A stretch of 64,000 nucleotides of DNA. Origin: Duganella rivi. GTDB lineage: Bacteria > Pseudomonadota > Gammaproteobacteria > Burkholderiales > Burkholderiaceae_D. The stretch lies in the NCBI RefSeq assembly GCF_009857435.1, contig NZ_WWCK01000001.1, positions 186,001 to 250,000 on the forward strand, in the 5' to 3' direction. Below are positions 1-11,522 of this stretch, in pieces. The first letter of the stretch is position 1; every line of letters starts with the position of its first letter. The translations under genes were made by a program, and so were the position numbers. The notes below the pieces were generated by a model that searched no databases, was not told where the DNA came from, and saw nothing but the letters and a program-made list of their open reading frames with translations.

Positions 1-961
1 CGTAGAAGTAGTACTCCCACGTGCCGGTGCGCGCCGGGCGCGACTCGAAGCGCGTCATCGACACGCCGTGCTGTGCCAGCGATCCAAGCAGGCGATAAAT
101 CGAACCCGCCTTGTGCGGCGCCGCCAGCGCCAGCGAGGTGCGATCCTCGCCAGAAGGGCCGGCCTGCAGGGAACCAATCACGGCAAAGCGCGTGCGGTTG
201 TGCGGATCATCCTGAATGTTTGCCTTCACCGTACCGAGGCCATAGCGCACGCCTGCGCGCTCGCCTGCAATCGCGGCGATGGTGTGATCGTCACGCGCCA
301 TGCGCGCCGCTTCCGCGTTGGACGACACGGCGCGGCGTTCGATCTCGGGGTAGTTATTGTTCAACCAGATCTGGCATTGCGCCAGCGCCTGCGCGTGCGC
401 GCAAATCGCGGTGACGCCTTCCATATTGCCGGTGCCGGTCAACAGGCTGTGACGCACAGCGATCGACACTTCGCCGCTGATGGTCAGCGGCGTATGCAGC
501 AGCAAGTCCAGCGTGCGGCCGATGGCGCCTTCGGTCGAATTCTCAACCGGCACCACGCCGAATTCCGCCGTCCCAGCCTCGGTGGCGCGGAACACTTCAT
601 CAATCGACGAGCAAGGCAGCACATCCACCGCCGTGCCGAATTGCTGATACACGGCTTGTTCGCTGTAGGTGCCCGCTGGGCCGAGGAAGGCCACCGTCAC
701 GCGCTTCTCCAGCGAGCGGCACGCGGACATGATCTCGCGCCAAATCGTTTGCAATTCCGCGTTGCCCATCGGGCCGGGATTGCGATCCGCCACGCCGCGC
801 AGCACTTGTGCCTCGCGCTCAGGGCGGAACACCGGCGCGCCGGTTTCGGCTTTCACGTGCCCCACTTCCTGCGCCACTTTCGCGCGCTGGTTCAGCAGAT
901 CCAGGATTTGCGCGTCAATCGAATCGATTTGTTCGCGCAAGGGTTTAAGTTTGTCGTTCAT
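1..961 (-). CDS. pheA: Bifunctional chorismate mutase/prephenate dehydratase (P-protein), 3' end outside window
   Basis: The enzyme converts chorismate to prephenate and then phenylpyruvate in cytosolic phenylalanine synthesis. Translation from the ATG at 961 gives MNDKLKPLREQIDSID, the start of an AroQ chorismate mutase domain (about 90 residues). A prephenate dehydratase domain follows, with FLGPAGTYSEQA and VPVENSTEGAIG. The regulatory ACT domain begins before the edge (the ESRPAR element is visible), and about 320 codons are present. The ATG abuts the serC stop codon (TAAATG), so the two genes are translationally coupled in a gyrA-serC-pheA operon typical of betaproteobacteria. Confidence 0.97.
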   Translation of the reverse strand, partial: MNDKLKPLREQIDSIDAQILDLLNQRAKVAQEVGHVKAETGAPVFRPEREAQVLRGVADRNPGPMGNAELQTIWREIMSACRSLEKRVTVAFLGPAGTYSEQAVYQQFGTAVDVLPCSSIDEVFRATEAGTAEFGVVPVENSTEGAIGRTLDLLLHTPLTISGEVSIAVRHSLLTGTGNMEGVTAICAHAQALAQCQIWLNNNYPEIERRAVSSNAEAARMARDDHTIAAIAGERAGVRYGLGTVKANIQDDPHNRTRFAVIGSLQAGPSGEDRTSLALAAPHKAGSIYRLLGSLAQHGVSMTRFESRPARTGTWEYYFY

Positions 962-2044
962 TTATCGGCCTGCAAATTCGTTCAAGTAGTCTACGAGCGC
1001 TTGCACGCCCTCGATAGGCATCGCGTTATAGATCGATGCGCGCATACCGCCGACGGACTTGTGGCCCTTCAGTTGCAGCAGGCCGCGCGCTTTGGCGCCG
1101 GCCAGGAATGCTTCGTTCTTGCTTTCATCCTTCAGGTAGAAGGGTACGTTCATGCGCGAGCGGTTGGCCGGCGCCACGCGATTTTGATAGAAATCGTCGA
1201 CGTCCAGCGCCGCGTACAGCAGCTCGGCCTTGGCCTTGGCGCGGCGCTCCATCTCGGCCACGCCGCCCTGCTGCTTCAGCCACTGGAACACCAGGCCGGC
1301 GATATAGATGCCGTAAGTCGGCGGCGTGTTGTACATCGATTCGTTATCGGCTACCAGCTTGAAATCAAACGCCGACGGGCACACCGGCAGCGCCTTGCCT
1401 AGCAAGTCGTCGCGAATAATCACGATGGTCACGCCGGCCGGGCCGATGTTCTTCTGCGCGCCTGCGAAGATCACGCCGTACTTGGCGACGTCGATCACGC
1501 GCGACAAAATATGCGACGACATATCGGCCACCAGCACGCGGTCTTTAAAACGCGTATCGTTAAAGTCCGGCTGATACTCGACGCCGTCGATGGTCTCGTT
1601 GGTGCACATGTGCAGGTACGCAGCATCGGCAGTCAGTTGCCAATCCGCTTGCGCCGGCACCGCCGTCGTATTCGACGCGGCGGTATTCACCTTGGCGTAC
1701 TTGCCCGCTTCCTTGATGGACTTGGCCGACCACGAACCGGTGTGAATGAAATCGATGGTTGCACCTTCAGGCTTGTGGCCCAGCAGGTTCAACGGAATCA
1801 GGGCGTTTTGCGACAGACCGCCGCCCTGCATGAACAAAATCTTGTAATTGTCCGGCACTGCCAGCAGCTCGCGCAGATCGCGCTCGGCTGCCTTGTAAAT
1901 CGACATAAACTCCGGCCCGCGATGGCTCATCTCCATGACGGACATACCGCTGCCATGCCAATCCAGCATTTCAGCAGCAGCTTGCGCCAAGACTTCCTTC
2001 GGCAATACGGCAGGGCCGGCGGAGAAGTTAAAGATTTGCGTCAT
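962..2044 (-). CDS. serC: Phosphoserine aminotransferase
   Basis: A 360-residue class-V aminotransferase of normal length. It makes 3-phosphoserine (serine pathway) and acts on the equivalent pyridoxine-pathway intermediate. The PLP-binding lysine is K198 in [11 protein letters not shown], and the N-terminus [12 protein letters not shown] is the SerC signature. The start is supported by AAGGAACGTA directly upstream. It sits between a strong terminator behind gyrA and the adjoining pheA, so its transcription depends on read-through or on a promoter inside the short gap. Confidence 0.98.
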   Translation of the reverse strand: MTQIFNFSAGPAVLPKEVLAQAAAEMLDWHGSGMSVMEMSHRGPEFMSIYKAAERDLRELLAVPDNYKILFMQGGGLSQNALIPLNLLGHKPEGATIDFIHTGSWSAKSIKEAGKYAKVNTAASNTTAVPAQADWQLTADAAYLHMCTNETIDGVEYQPDFNDTRFKDRVLVADMSSHILSRVIDVAKYGVIFAGAQKNIGPAGVTIVIIRDDLLGKALPVCPSAFDFKLVADNESMYNTPPTYGIYIAGLVFQWLKQQGGVAEMERRAKAKAELLYAALDVDDFYQNRVAPANRSRMNVPFYLKDESKNEAFLAGAKARGLLQLKGHKSVGGMRASIYNAMPIEGVQALVDYLNEFAGR

Positions 2045-2054
2045 TACGTTCCTT

Positions 2055-2111
2055 AAAAAATAAAAACGGGGCCAATCCTATTGCCGGTTTTGCGCAATAG
2101 CCTTGGCCCCG
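2055..2111 (-). terminator. Rho-independent terminator after gyrA
   Basis: On the minus strand a long interrupted stem (CGGGGCCAA...TTGGCCCCG, with a GCAATAG/CTATTGC inner stem) is followed by TTTTTATTTTTT. It ends gyrA transcripts just before the serC ribosome binding site. Confidence 0.85.
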
Positions 2112-2132
2112 CTGGCTCACAACTTCGAGCGT

Positions 2133-4763
<2,631 letters not shown>

Positions 4764-5171
4764 TGGCCGGTCGTTTTACTGTGGTTTGTTAAGCCTCTCC
4801 CAAGAGACAGGCAAGCGTACGATTTTAGCATGGGCGCACGGCAACTAGCGGAATTCCGCAGTAGCCCAGCGTTTATGCGGTGTCGCGCCGGTGTAGCACG
4901 CGTAACAACTTGTAATATTCATGACACATTACTCAATTATTATCGACAATCACGTTGCAACAAAACAACATTTTGGTTGAACGCGAAAAGGCGCCGTGTT
5001 GGAGCGTTTTAAACGACTTTCATCGGCTGTGGCAAAATGGACGAGAAGTCAATTGCTTGAATCACAAGCGGAAAACGAGCCCGACGCCCCTGCGTGGTAG
5101 AATTCGCCCCACGCAAAGAACTCGCCGCGCAGTTTTCTGCAGATAGACATCACCCCGAAAGGAACAAAAAT
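4764..5171. other. Divergent intergenic region between gyrA and ompA
   Basis: No gene is seen in these 408 bp. The stretch must carry the gyrA (leftward) and ompA (rightward) promoters. A TAGAAT box at 5098-5103 is a possible ompA -10 element, but no convincing -35 accompanies it. The ompA ribosome binding site is CGAAAGGAAC just before the ATG at 5172. Confidence 0.5.
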
Positions 5172-5888
5172 ATGAAAAAACTTATTTCGATGTTGGCCAT
5201 CTCGGCTGCATTTGCCGGCTCGGCCATCGCGCAGACCGCACCTACCGCCCCTCCGTACGCTCCAGTCACCCAAGACATCAAAGCCGCCACCCCGAAAAGC
5301 GCTTACGTGCAAGATGCACGCGGCGTGATCGCCCGTGACCCGTTCGGCCTGTGCTGGCGCACTGGCTACTGGACTCCGGCTGATGCCGTGCCAGGTTGCG
5401 ATCTGCCGATCTGCGTTGAGCCAGAAAAACTGGAAAACGGCAAATGCGTCGCACCGCCGCCACCAGCACCGGCCCCTGCACCGGCGCCAGCCCCAGTGCC
5501 AGCTGCTGCACCAGTGGCAGCGCCAGTGCCAACCGCACAAAAAGTGAGCTTCGCGGCTGACGCCTTCTTCGACTTCGACAAGGCCGTGCTGAAACCAGAA
5601 GGCAAAGCCAAGCTGGACGACGTCACCTCGAAACTGGGTTCGATCAACCTGGAAGTGATCATCGCCGTCGGTCACACCGACTCGGTCGGTTCGGATGAGT
5701 ACAACCAGAAGCTGTCGGTACGCCGCGCTGAAGCCGTCAAAGCCTACATCATCTCGAAAGGCGTAGAAGCCAACCGCGTGTACACCGAAGGCAAAGGCGA
5801 GAAGCAACCGGTAGCGGACAACAAAACCGCCGAAGGCCGCGCTAAAAACCGCCGCGTAGAAATCGAAGTGGTCGGCACCAGCAAGTAA
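5172..5888 (+). CDS. ompA: OmpA-family outer-membrane/peptidoglycan-binding protein
   Basis: A 238-residue exported protein. The signal peptide is MKKLISMLAISAAFAGSAIA with cleavage before QTAP. A Cys-containing N-terminal segment (CWRTGYW...CDLPICVEP) and an Ala-Pro linker (about residues 97-120) lead into a C-terminal OmpA-like domain with FDFDKAVLKPEG, GHTDSVGSDEYNQ and GRAKNRRVEI, the residues that hold diaminopimelate in peptidoglycan. The N-terminus is too short for the eight-stranded barrel of E. coli OmpA, as in other Burkholderiales homologs. The ATG at 5172 was chosen because it starts the signal peptide and follows AAAGGAAC; in-frame codons upstream lack one. Confidence 0.93.
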   Translation: MKKLISMLAISAAFAGSAIAQTAPTAPPYAPVTQDIKAATPKSAYVQDARGVIARDPFGLCWRTGYWTPADAVPGCDLPICVEPEKLENGKCVAPPPPAPAPAPAPAPVPAAAPVAAPVPTAQKVSFAADAFFDFDKAVLKPEGKAKLDDVTSKLGSINLEVIIAVGHTDSVGSDEYNQKLSVRRAEAVKAYIISKGVEANRVYTEGKGEKQPVADNKTAEGRAKNRRVEIEVVGTSK

Positions 5889-5911
5889 TTGCTAGCGCAC
5901 CACTGAGGAAG

Positions 5912-5937
5912 GCCCCGCTTCGGCGGGGCTTTTTTTT
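5912..5937 (+). terminator. Rho-independent terminator after ompA
   Basis: The stem GCCCCGC-TTC-GGCGGGGC is followed by eight T residues, 24 bp after the ompA stop codon. Confidence 0.93.
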
Positions 5938-5983
5938 ACCCGCTGCTTTAGAATAGCGGAATTAGTCTTTTAAAATCGTTGCC

Positions 5984-6679
5984 ATGAACGCTGATCCATT
6001 AGAACTGCAAAAATTCTCCGAACTCGCTCACCGCTGGTGGGATCCGACCTCGGAGTTCCGCCCGCTGCACGAGATTAACCCGCTGCGCCTGGAATGGATC
6101 AACGCGCGCGCGCCGCTGGCCGGCAAGAATGTGATCGACATCGGCTGCGGCGGCGGCATTCTGTCGGAATCGATGGCGCGCAAGGGCGCCACCGTCACCG
6201 GCATCGACCTCGGCGAAAAAGCGCTGAAGGTGGCCGACCTGCACTCGCTGGAATCAGGCGTGCAAGTGCGCTACAAGCTGATCGCCGCCGAAGAGATGGC
6301 CGCGCAGGAAGCCGGCCAGTACGACGTCGTCACCTGCATGGAAATGCTGGAACACGTACCCGACCCATCGGCCATCGTGCGCGCCTGCGCGGCGCTGGTG
6401 AAACCGGGCGGCCACGTGTTCTTCTCGACCCTGAACCGCAATCCGAAAGCCTATCTGTTCGCGGTGATCGGCGCCGAGTACATTCTGCGCATGCTGCCGA
6501 AAGGCACCCACGATTACGACAAGTTCATCACCCCATCCGAGCTGTCGCAATTCATCCGCAGCGCCGGGCTGGAAGTGCAAGGCTTCAAGGGCATGGGCTA
6601 CAACCCGCTGACCAAGATCTACTCGCTCAACGACGACACCAGCGTCAACTACCTGGTGGCCGCGCGCCGCCCTCTGTAA
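5984..6679 (+). CDS. ubiG: Ubiquinone biosynthesis O-methyltransferase
   Basis: A 231-residue SAM-dependent methyltransferase that performs the two O-methylation steps of ubiquinone synthesis. Motif [14 protein letters not shown], lies near residue 50, followed by the acidic GIDLGEKAL loop and the UbiG-specific [21 protein letters not shown] region. Length is normal. Only 3 bp separate it from gph, so the two are likely cotranscribed, an arrangement common in betaproteobacteria. Confidence 0.97.
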   Translation: MNADPLELQKFSELAHRWWDPTSEFRPLHEINPLRLEWINARAPLAGKNVIDIGCGGGILSESMARKGATVTGIDLGEKALKVADLHSLESGVQVRYKLIAAEEMAAQEAGQYDVVTCMEMLEHVPDPSAIVRACAALVKPGGHVFFSTLNRNPKAYLFAVIGAEYILRMLPKGTHDYDKFITPSELSQFIRSAGLEVQGFKGMGYNPLTKIYSLNDDTSVNYLVAARRPL

Positions 6680-6682
6680 GCC

Positions 6683-7378
6683 ATGACCATGACTCTGCCC
6701 GCCGCACCGCGCGCCATCCTGTTCGACCTCGACGGCACCCTGGCCGACACCGCGCCCGACCTGGCCGCCGCCGTCAACCTGCTGCGCGCCAGGCGCGGGC
6801 TGGAGCCGACCGCCTACGAGATCCTGCGCCCGACCGCTTCGGCCGGCGCGCGCGGCATGATCGGCGCCTCGTTCGGCATCACGCCCGACGATGAGCGCTA
6901 CCTCGCACTGCGCGACGAATTCCTCAACAACTACGAGGCCGCCATCGCCGTGCACAGCGGCTTGTTCGACGGCGTCACCGCGCTGCTGGACGGCATTGAG
7001 GCGGCTGGCGTGCAATGGGGCATCGTCACCAACAAGCACCAGCGCTTCACCACCCCGCTGCTGCCGCAGATCGGCCTTGGCCACGCGGCTTGCGCCATCT
7101 CCGGCGACACCACGCCGCATCCGAAACCGCACCCGGAGCCGCTGCTGGAAGCGGCGCGCCGCCTGAACCTGGCGCCGGAACAATGCTGGTACGTGGGCGA
7201 CGATTTGCGCGACATCCAGGCCGGCAAGGCCGCCGGCATGCTGACCGTGGCTGCCGGCTGGGGCTATTGCGGCGCGACCGAGCCGCAACATTGGCACGCA
7301 GATTATCTGTTCGTGCAACCGTCCGAACTGCTGGATCTATTACAATCCACTGTAACCAACAGCGCGCTGGCAGCCTAA
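6683..7378 (+). CDS. gph: Phosphoglycolate phosphatase, HAD family
   Basis: A 231-residue HAD hydrolase that dephosphorylates 2-phosphoglycolate formed during repair of oxidised DNA ends. It shows the nucleophile motif LFDLDGTLADT, the motif II/III region NKHQRFT with a conserved Lys in KPHPEP, and the Mg-binding GDDLRDIQAGKAAGM. An alternative ATG lies six bases downstream. It follows ubiG with a 3-bp gap. Confidence 0.93.
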   Translation: MTMTLPAAPRAILFDLDGTLADTAPDLAAAVNLLRARRGLEPTAYEILRPTASAGARGMIGASFGITPDDERYLALRDEFLNNYEAAIAVHSGLFDGVTALLDGIEAAGVQWGIVTNKHQRFTTPLLPQIGLGHAACAISGDTTPHPKPHPEPLLEAARRLNLAPEQCWYVGDDLRDIQAGKAAGMLTVAAGWGYCGATEPQHWHADYLFVQPSELLDLLQSTVTNSALAA

Positions 7379-7493
7379 TCCGAAGCAATATTGTCTATTT
7401 CGTTGTATAGACGAATCATCGCGCCAAACTCTAGTTGCCGTGCGGCAAAAATTAGCTTAGTCTCGCTGCCATACTCAACCACTGAGGCGCAAC

Positions 7494-8522
7494 ATGCAAA
7501 CCTTCGAGCCGGCTGCCCAAACCCCGCAGCCCTCCGTCGATTCAAGCATCCCGCCGCCGCAGCGCACCGCTGCGCCGCAGAGCTGGATGGTGCGCGTTAC
7601 CGACGCCAAGTACCACTGGTATGACCTGCTGGCCGGCTTTGCTGAAAAGCCGGACATCCGCGACCCGATCGGCCGCTACATGCGCCGCATGCAGTTCGAA
7701 CTGGACGCCACTTCGGAGCACAACCACCTGTTCTTTGCCGTCACCCGCCCGCGCGTGCGCTTCGACATCGCCGGCGCGCTGCAATGGGGCTTCTTCTCGC
7801 TCAAGCTGACCTTGCCGCTGCTGCTGGGCGCTGAGCAGACCAAGGACAGCATCACGGTCGAACTCAAGGTGCCGTTCGCGGCCACCATGAAAAAGCCGAG
7901 CGTGACCCTGACCGAGAATTTCATCAGCCTCAACTGGGGCGGCCTGGTCGAAGTATTTTCCGTGCACGACTTGCTGATGACCTACGCCCACACGCTCAAG
8001 CTACCCAGCAAGGTCGCCTACGTCGGCCGCACGCGCGATCCGGAGGGCCGCCTCGGCAAAGGCCGCTTGCCGGCCATGCACAAGGTGCGCGCCCAGTTCG
8101 GCGAGCACTACGACACCCTGCTGCTGGTGATCGGCACCGAGGTCGAAGTCAGCTGCGCCGAAGGCGACCCGGCCGGGCACGACGTCAACCAGCACCCGCA
8201 GGCCGCCGACGCACTGCATGCCGAGCGCGTCGACATGATCGAAGCCGCCCTGATCCGCTACTTCGAAGGCAGCGCGCCGCGCTTCCACGGCACCGAAGAA
8301 CGGCAGCAGCGCAGCGAGCGCATCACCGCCGTGCAGGCTGCCAACCACCTGGTGCAATACACCATCGATCTCGAGTTGCCGGATACCGGTTTTTACAACT
8401 ACCTGAGCTCGGAATTCGTGACGTCCGCCAAGCGCCACCTGCTCAGCTGCTTCGTTGCCGACGGCAAAGCCCAGGTTGCGCCCATGCCACTGCCCACGCC
8501 GCTCAAGGGTAGCAAGGCCTGA
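7494..8522 (+). CDS. Unrecognised protein, first of a tandem paralog pair with a GIY-YIG-like C-terminal half
   Basis: 342 residues; I do not recognise a named family. After a disordered Pro/Gln-rich N-terminus, residues about 23-165 match the next gene closely (PQRTAAPQ, RDPIGRYMRRMQFELDATSE, WGFFSLKL, FISLNWGGL). The C-terminal part has VAYVGRTRDPEGRL (Y176, R186) and later IEAALIRYFEG (E250). The spacing and residues recall the GIY-YIG nuclease core (Y-x-G, Arg, catalytic Glu), but the first GIY element and the terminal Asn are not evident, so nuclease activity is only a hypothesis. There is no signal peptide or membrane segment. A GAGG box precedes the ATG. Confidence 0.75.
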   Translation: MQTFEPAAQTPQPSVDSSIPPPQRTAAPQSWMVRVTDAKYHWYDLLAGFAEKPDIRDPIGRYMRRMQFELDATSEHNHLFFAVTRPRVRFDIAGALQWGFFSLKLTLPLLLGAEQTKDSITVELKVPFAATMKKPSVTLTENFISLNWGGLVEVFSVHDLLMTYAHTLKLPSKVAYVGRTRDPEGRLGKGRLPAMHKVRAQFGEHYDTLLLVIGTEVEVSCAEGDPAGHDVNQHPQAADALHAERVDMIEAALIRYFEGSAPRFHGTEERQQRSERITAVQAANHLVQYTIDLELPDTGFYNYLSSEFVTSAKRHLLSCFVADGKAQVAPMPLPTPLKGSKA

Positions 8523-8629
8523 CTAGTGATACATTGAGTGATTTCTTGCCTTTGACGAAGTTTCCACATGGAAATGCCGCGCCGGAGGCACTATAATCAC
8601 GTCACGATGAGACACTTGGAGCGCGCACG

Positions 8630-9724
8630 ATGAGCAATGACGACGACGATTACCCTGATCCGTCGCCGGAAGAGCTAGGCATAGGCGCCTTGTTCGAAGA
8701 AGCGCCCGAGCCATTCCATGACCTGGTGGCGCCGCCGCCGGACGCCATGGAAGAATTGCTGCCGCTGATGCCGCAGCGTACCGCCGCGCCGCAAACCTGG
8801 GTGGTCACCGTGGCCGACGCCAAATTCCACTGGTACGACCTGATCGCCGGCTTCCCGGAAGTGCCGGACATCCGCGACCCGGTCGGTCGCCACCTGCGCC
8901 GCATGCAGTTCGACCTTGAGGCGACCAGCGAGAAACGCCTGATCTACTTCGCGGTCAACCGCCCGCGCGTACGCTTCGACCCCTCTCGCAGCACCAGCTG
9001 GGGCTTCTTCTCGCTCAAGCTGACCATCCCGCTGCTGGTCGGCCCGGAAGAGAAAAAAGACACGCTCACCATCGAGCTGACGGTGCCGTTTGCCGCCACG
9101 CTGAAAAAGCCGTCGGTGGTGCTGACCGACCGCTTCATCACGCTCAACTGGGGCGGCTTGATCGAGGCGCTGTCGATCCACGACGTGTTGCAGCAGTACG
9201 AGAACAATCTCAACTACAAGACCGAGGTGCAGTACGTCGGCCAGACCAAGGATCCGCTGGGCCGTCTGGCGCGCGCGCGCCTGACGCCGGTGCAGCGCGT
9301 GCACCAGAAGTTTAGCGAAGACAACGACATGCTGCTGCTGATCCAGCGCTTCAATATCGAAGCCATGTCGGACGACGGCGATCCGGCCGAGCTGGAAGTC
9401 AACCAGAACCCGGTGGCCGCCGACATGCTGCTCAAGGACCGCATCGATGCCGTCGAATGCGCGCTGATCCGCTACTTCGAAGGCCCGGAAATGCACGGCC
9501 GCAGCGACAAGGAGGCCGAGGTGCGCAAGCAGCGCCTGCGCGAGCTGCAAGCCACCAATAATCTGGAAAGCTTCCGCATCGATCTCCGATTGGAAGAGTC
9601 CGGCAAGTACCACGATTTATACTCGCGTCATGCGAGCGTGTCGCGCAGCCACATCATCGACTGCACCATCGTCGATGGCAATGTGCTGGTCACCCGCGTG
9701 CCGGACAAGATCGCCAAGCCTTAA
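8630..9724 (+). CDS. Unrecognised protein, second tandem paralog with GIY-YIG-like C-terminal half
   Basis: 364 residues, collinear with the preceding gene and clearly a duplicate. It shares PQRTAAPQ, DAKFHWYDLIAGF, RRMQFDLEATSEK, WGFFSLKLTIPLL and LNWGGLIE. The C-terminal signature is VQYVGQTKDPLGRL (Y202, R212) and ECALIRYFEG (E276), conserved between the copies while flanking residues differ, which suggests selection on these positions. The N-terminus is acidic (SNDDDDYPDPSPEEL). The 107-bp gap from the first copy contains GGAG before the ATG and could hold a separate promoter. Function unknown. Confidence 0.75.
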   Translation: MSNDDDDYPDPSPEELGIGALFEEAPEPFHDLVAPPPDAMEELLPLMPQRTAAPQTWVVTVADAKFHWYDLIAGFPEVPDIRDPVGRHLRRMQFDLEATSEKRLIYFAVNRPRVRFDPSRSTSWGFFSLKLTIPLLVGPEEKKDTLTIELTVPFAATLKKPSVVLTDRFITLNWGGLIEALSIHDVLQQYENNLNYKTEVQYVGQTKDPLGRLARARLTPVQRVHQKFSEDNDMLLLIQRFNIEAMSDDGDPAELEVNQNPVAADMLLKDRIDAVECALIRYFEGPEMHGRSDKEAEVRKQRLRELQATNNLESFRIDLRLEESGKYHDLYSRHASVSRSHIIDCTIVDGNVLVTRVPDKIAKP

Positions 9725-9743
9725 ACCGCCGCCCGGCCTGGCT

Positions 9744-9770
9744 TGTCACAAACCGGGCCGCTGTCACGTC
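9744..9770 (+). promoter_or_regulatory. ECF41-type promoter upstream of the sigma gene
   Basis: TGTCACA (9744-9750), exactly 16 bases, then CGTC (9767-9770). This equals the TGTCACA-N16-CGTC promoter known for ECF41 sigma factors, and it lies immediately before the ECF41-like gene, indicating autoregulation. Confidence 0.88.
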
Positions 9771-9781
9771 TAGGATGGATG

Positions 9782-10654
9782 ATGACTGATAATGCGATTT
9801 TCACGGCCCTGCGGCCGCGCCTGTTCTCGATTGCCTACCGCATGCTGGGCATCCGCGCCGATGCCGAGGACGTGGTGCAGGACGCCTGGCTGCGCTGGCA
9901 AGGCAGCGACCACGAGGCCGTGCAATCGGCCGAGGCGTGGCTGGTGACTATCACCACCCGGCTGTCGATAGACCGTCTGCGCACGCGCGCGGCTGAGCGC
10001 GAATCCTACGTCGGCTGGTGGCTGCCCGAGCCCATCGTCGAACTGGACGAGCGCACGCCGGAGACGCAGGCGGAATTGGCTAGCGAAGTGTCGATGGCCT
10101 TGCTGTGGGTGCTGGAGCGCCTGTCGCCCGAGGAGCGCGCGGCGTTCTTGATGCGGCAAGTGTTTGAGCAGGATTACGCCGACATCGCCGGCATCCTCGG
10201 CAAGAGCGAAGCGGCCTGCCGGCAGATGGTGCACCGCGCGCAGGAGCGCGTGCAGCAGGACAAGCCGCGCTTCAACGTGCCGCAGGAAGCGCATCACGCG
10301 CTGCTGGGCCGCTTCATCGCCGCAGCACAAGTCGGCGACCGCGATGCCATGAAAACCATGCTGGCCGACGATGTGCAACTGGTGGCCGATGGCGGCGGCA
10401 AGGTCAACTCCTATCTGCACATCTTGCATGGCGCGGGCCGCGTGGCGGGCTCGTTCTGGTCGCTGGAACACCAGTACCCGCAGCAAGTGGTGTACCGCCA
10501 AGCGCGCGTCAACGGCGCTCCGGGGCTGGTGCGCTATGTGGACGGCAAACTGGAATCGGCGCAATCGTTTGTGATCGAAGGCGAGCAGATCGTCGCCGTG
10601 TTCATCGTCCGCAATCCAGACAAACTGGCGGGCGTGCCGCAAACTATTTTTTAA
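9782..10654 (+). CDS. ECF41-family RNA polymerase sigma factor (SigJ-like)
   Basis: About 290 residues. The N-terminal half carries sigma2 (FSIAYRMLGIRADAEDVVQDAWLRW) and sigma4 (LSPEERAAFLMRQVFEQDYADIAGILGKSEAACRQMVHRAQ). The remaining C-terminal half resembles a SnoaL-like/NTF2 domain, which in ECF41 proteins replaces an anti-sigma factor and modulates activity. The start was placed at the ATG at 9782 behind AGGA (9772-9775); the ATG at 9779 is also possible, and the TTG at 9743 lies upstream of the promoter. The downstream partner gene carries the same promoter. Confidence 0.92.
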   Translation: MTDNAIFTALRPRLFSIAYRMLGIRADAEDVVQDAWLRWQGSDHEAVQSAEAWLVTITTRLSIDRLRTRAAERESYVGWWLPEPIVELDERTPETQAELASEVSMALLWVLERLSPEERAAFLMRQVFEQDYADIAGILGKSEAACRQMVHRAQERVQQDKPRFNVPQEAHHALLGRFIAAAQVGDRDAMKTMLADDVQLVADGGGKVNSYLHILHGAGRVAGSFWSLEHQYPQQVVYRQARVNGAPGLVRYVDGKLESAQSFVIEGEQIVAVFIVRNPDKLAGVPQTIF

Positions 10655-10658
10655 AAGC

Positions 10659-10685
10659 TGTCACAACAGGCTAGCGTGGCCCGTC
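10659..10685 (+). promoter_or_regulatory. ECF41-type promoter upstream of the AhpD-like gene
   Basis: TGTCACA (10659-10665), 16 bases, CGTC (10682-10685). It is the second exact ECF41 promoter in the window and lies 5 bp after the sigma gene stop codon, so the sigma factor should drive the next gene directly. Confidence 0.88.
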
Positions 10686-10742
10686 TTACAGGGTATGGAG
10701 GGCGCAATGGTGTGGCCTCCGCTTACTCCGAGAGGCATCATC

Positions 10743-11210
10743 ATGACTCAAGCTCGCATCCCCTTCTTCCAGCTCGCCCCGGCCAATTTGCAGGCCATGA
10801 TTGCGCTGTCCGGCTCCGTGAAAAAAAGCTCGCTCGGCATCCGCCTGGTGGAACTGATTAACCTGCGCGTGTCGCAGATCAACGGCTGCGGCGTGTGCGT
10901 CGACATGCACTGGCGCGACCTGATCAAGCAGGAAATCGAACCACGCCACCTGAACGCCATCGCCGGCTGGCGCGAAGCCCCGCCCTCCTTCTTCAGCGAG
11001 CGCGAACGCGCCGCCCTCAACTGGGCCGAAGCCGTCAACGCCCTGCCGCACAAGCAGCCAAGCGACGATGATTTCAACCTGCTCAAGACCCACTTCAGCA
11101 ACACCGAAATTGCCGAACTCAGCTACGCCATCGCCACCATCCGCGCTTGGAACGTCATCAACGCCAGCCTGCACAACCAAATCCCGGAAGTGCCGCCGCC
11201 GGGTTTCTAA
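10743..11210 (+). CDS. Carboxymuconolactone decarboxylase/AhpD-like protein
   Basis: A 155-residue all-helical CMD-family protein. The redox motif CGVCVDMH (C49, C52, H56) matches the AhpD-like CxxC...H site, pointing to a peroxide-related or thiol-redox role instead of aromatic degradation. The ATG at 10743 begins MTQARIPFFQLAP and follows CCGAGAGGCATC. CMD-like genes are the most common partners of ECF41 sigma factors, and the promoter just upstream matches that sigma class. The physiological substrate is not known. Confidence 0.88.
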   Translation: MTQARIPFFQLAPANLQAMIALSGSVKKSSLGIRLVELINLRVSQINGCGVCVDMHWRDLIKQEIEPRHLNAIAGWREAPPSFFSERERAALNWAEAVNALPHKQPSDDDFNLLKTHFSNTEIAELSYAIATIRAWNVINASLHNQIPEVPPPGF

Positions 11211-11221
11211 ACGAAGGTTTG

Positions 11222-11518
11222 CTAAGGCGCGTCGTCAATATGCTTATGCGTGGCGACGCGCCGCAAGATCGCCGTTTCACCGTCGATTTCAAATGAAATT
11301 TTGTAGGCGTGATTGGACATCACATCGATGGTGAAAATCTTCGGATTTCGATGGCCGCGCAAACTGTGAAGACGCCGGCTATTGGGAATGGGATGTTTCA
11401 TTAAATCTGCGACTGCAGCGGCGACTGCCTGCTGCAACTTGGATGAGAGACTTTTGTAATCTCGCTCGAATCGCGGCAAACGTTTCAGCGTCGTGATGTG
11501 CGGGCCGCTGGTATGCAC
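11222..11518 (-). CDS. RelE/ParE-superfamily toxin-like protein
   Basis: 98 residues. It has the compact layout of RelE/ParE toxins (RFERDYKSLSSKLQQAV helices, then LRGHRNPKIFTIDV and a closing AILRRVATHKHID strand). Such toxins cleave mRNA at the ribosome or poison gyrase; which applies cannot be read here. The start is GTG at 11518, 8 bp after GAGG. The upstream partner gene ends 4 bp before the GTG, consistent with a toxin-antitoxin operon in antitoxin-first order. Confidence 0.75.
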   Translation of the reverse strand: MHTSGPHITTLKRLPRFERDYKSLSSKLQQAVAAAVADLMKHPIPNSRRLHSLRGHRNPKIFTIDVMSNHAYKISFEIDGETAILRRVATHKHIDDAP

Positions 11519-11522
11519 GCAT

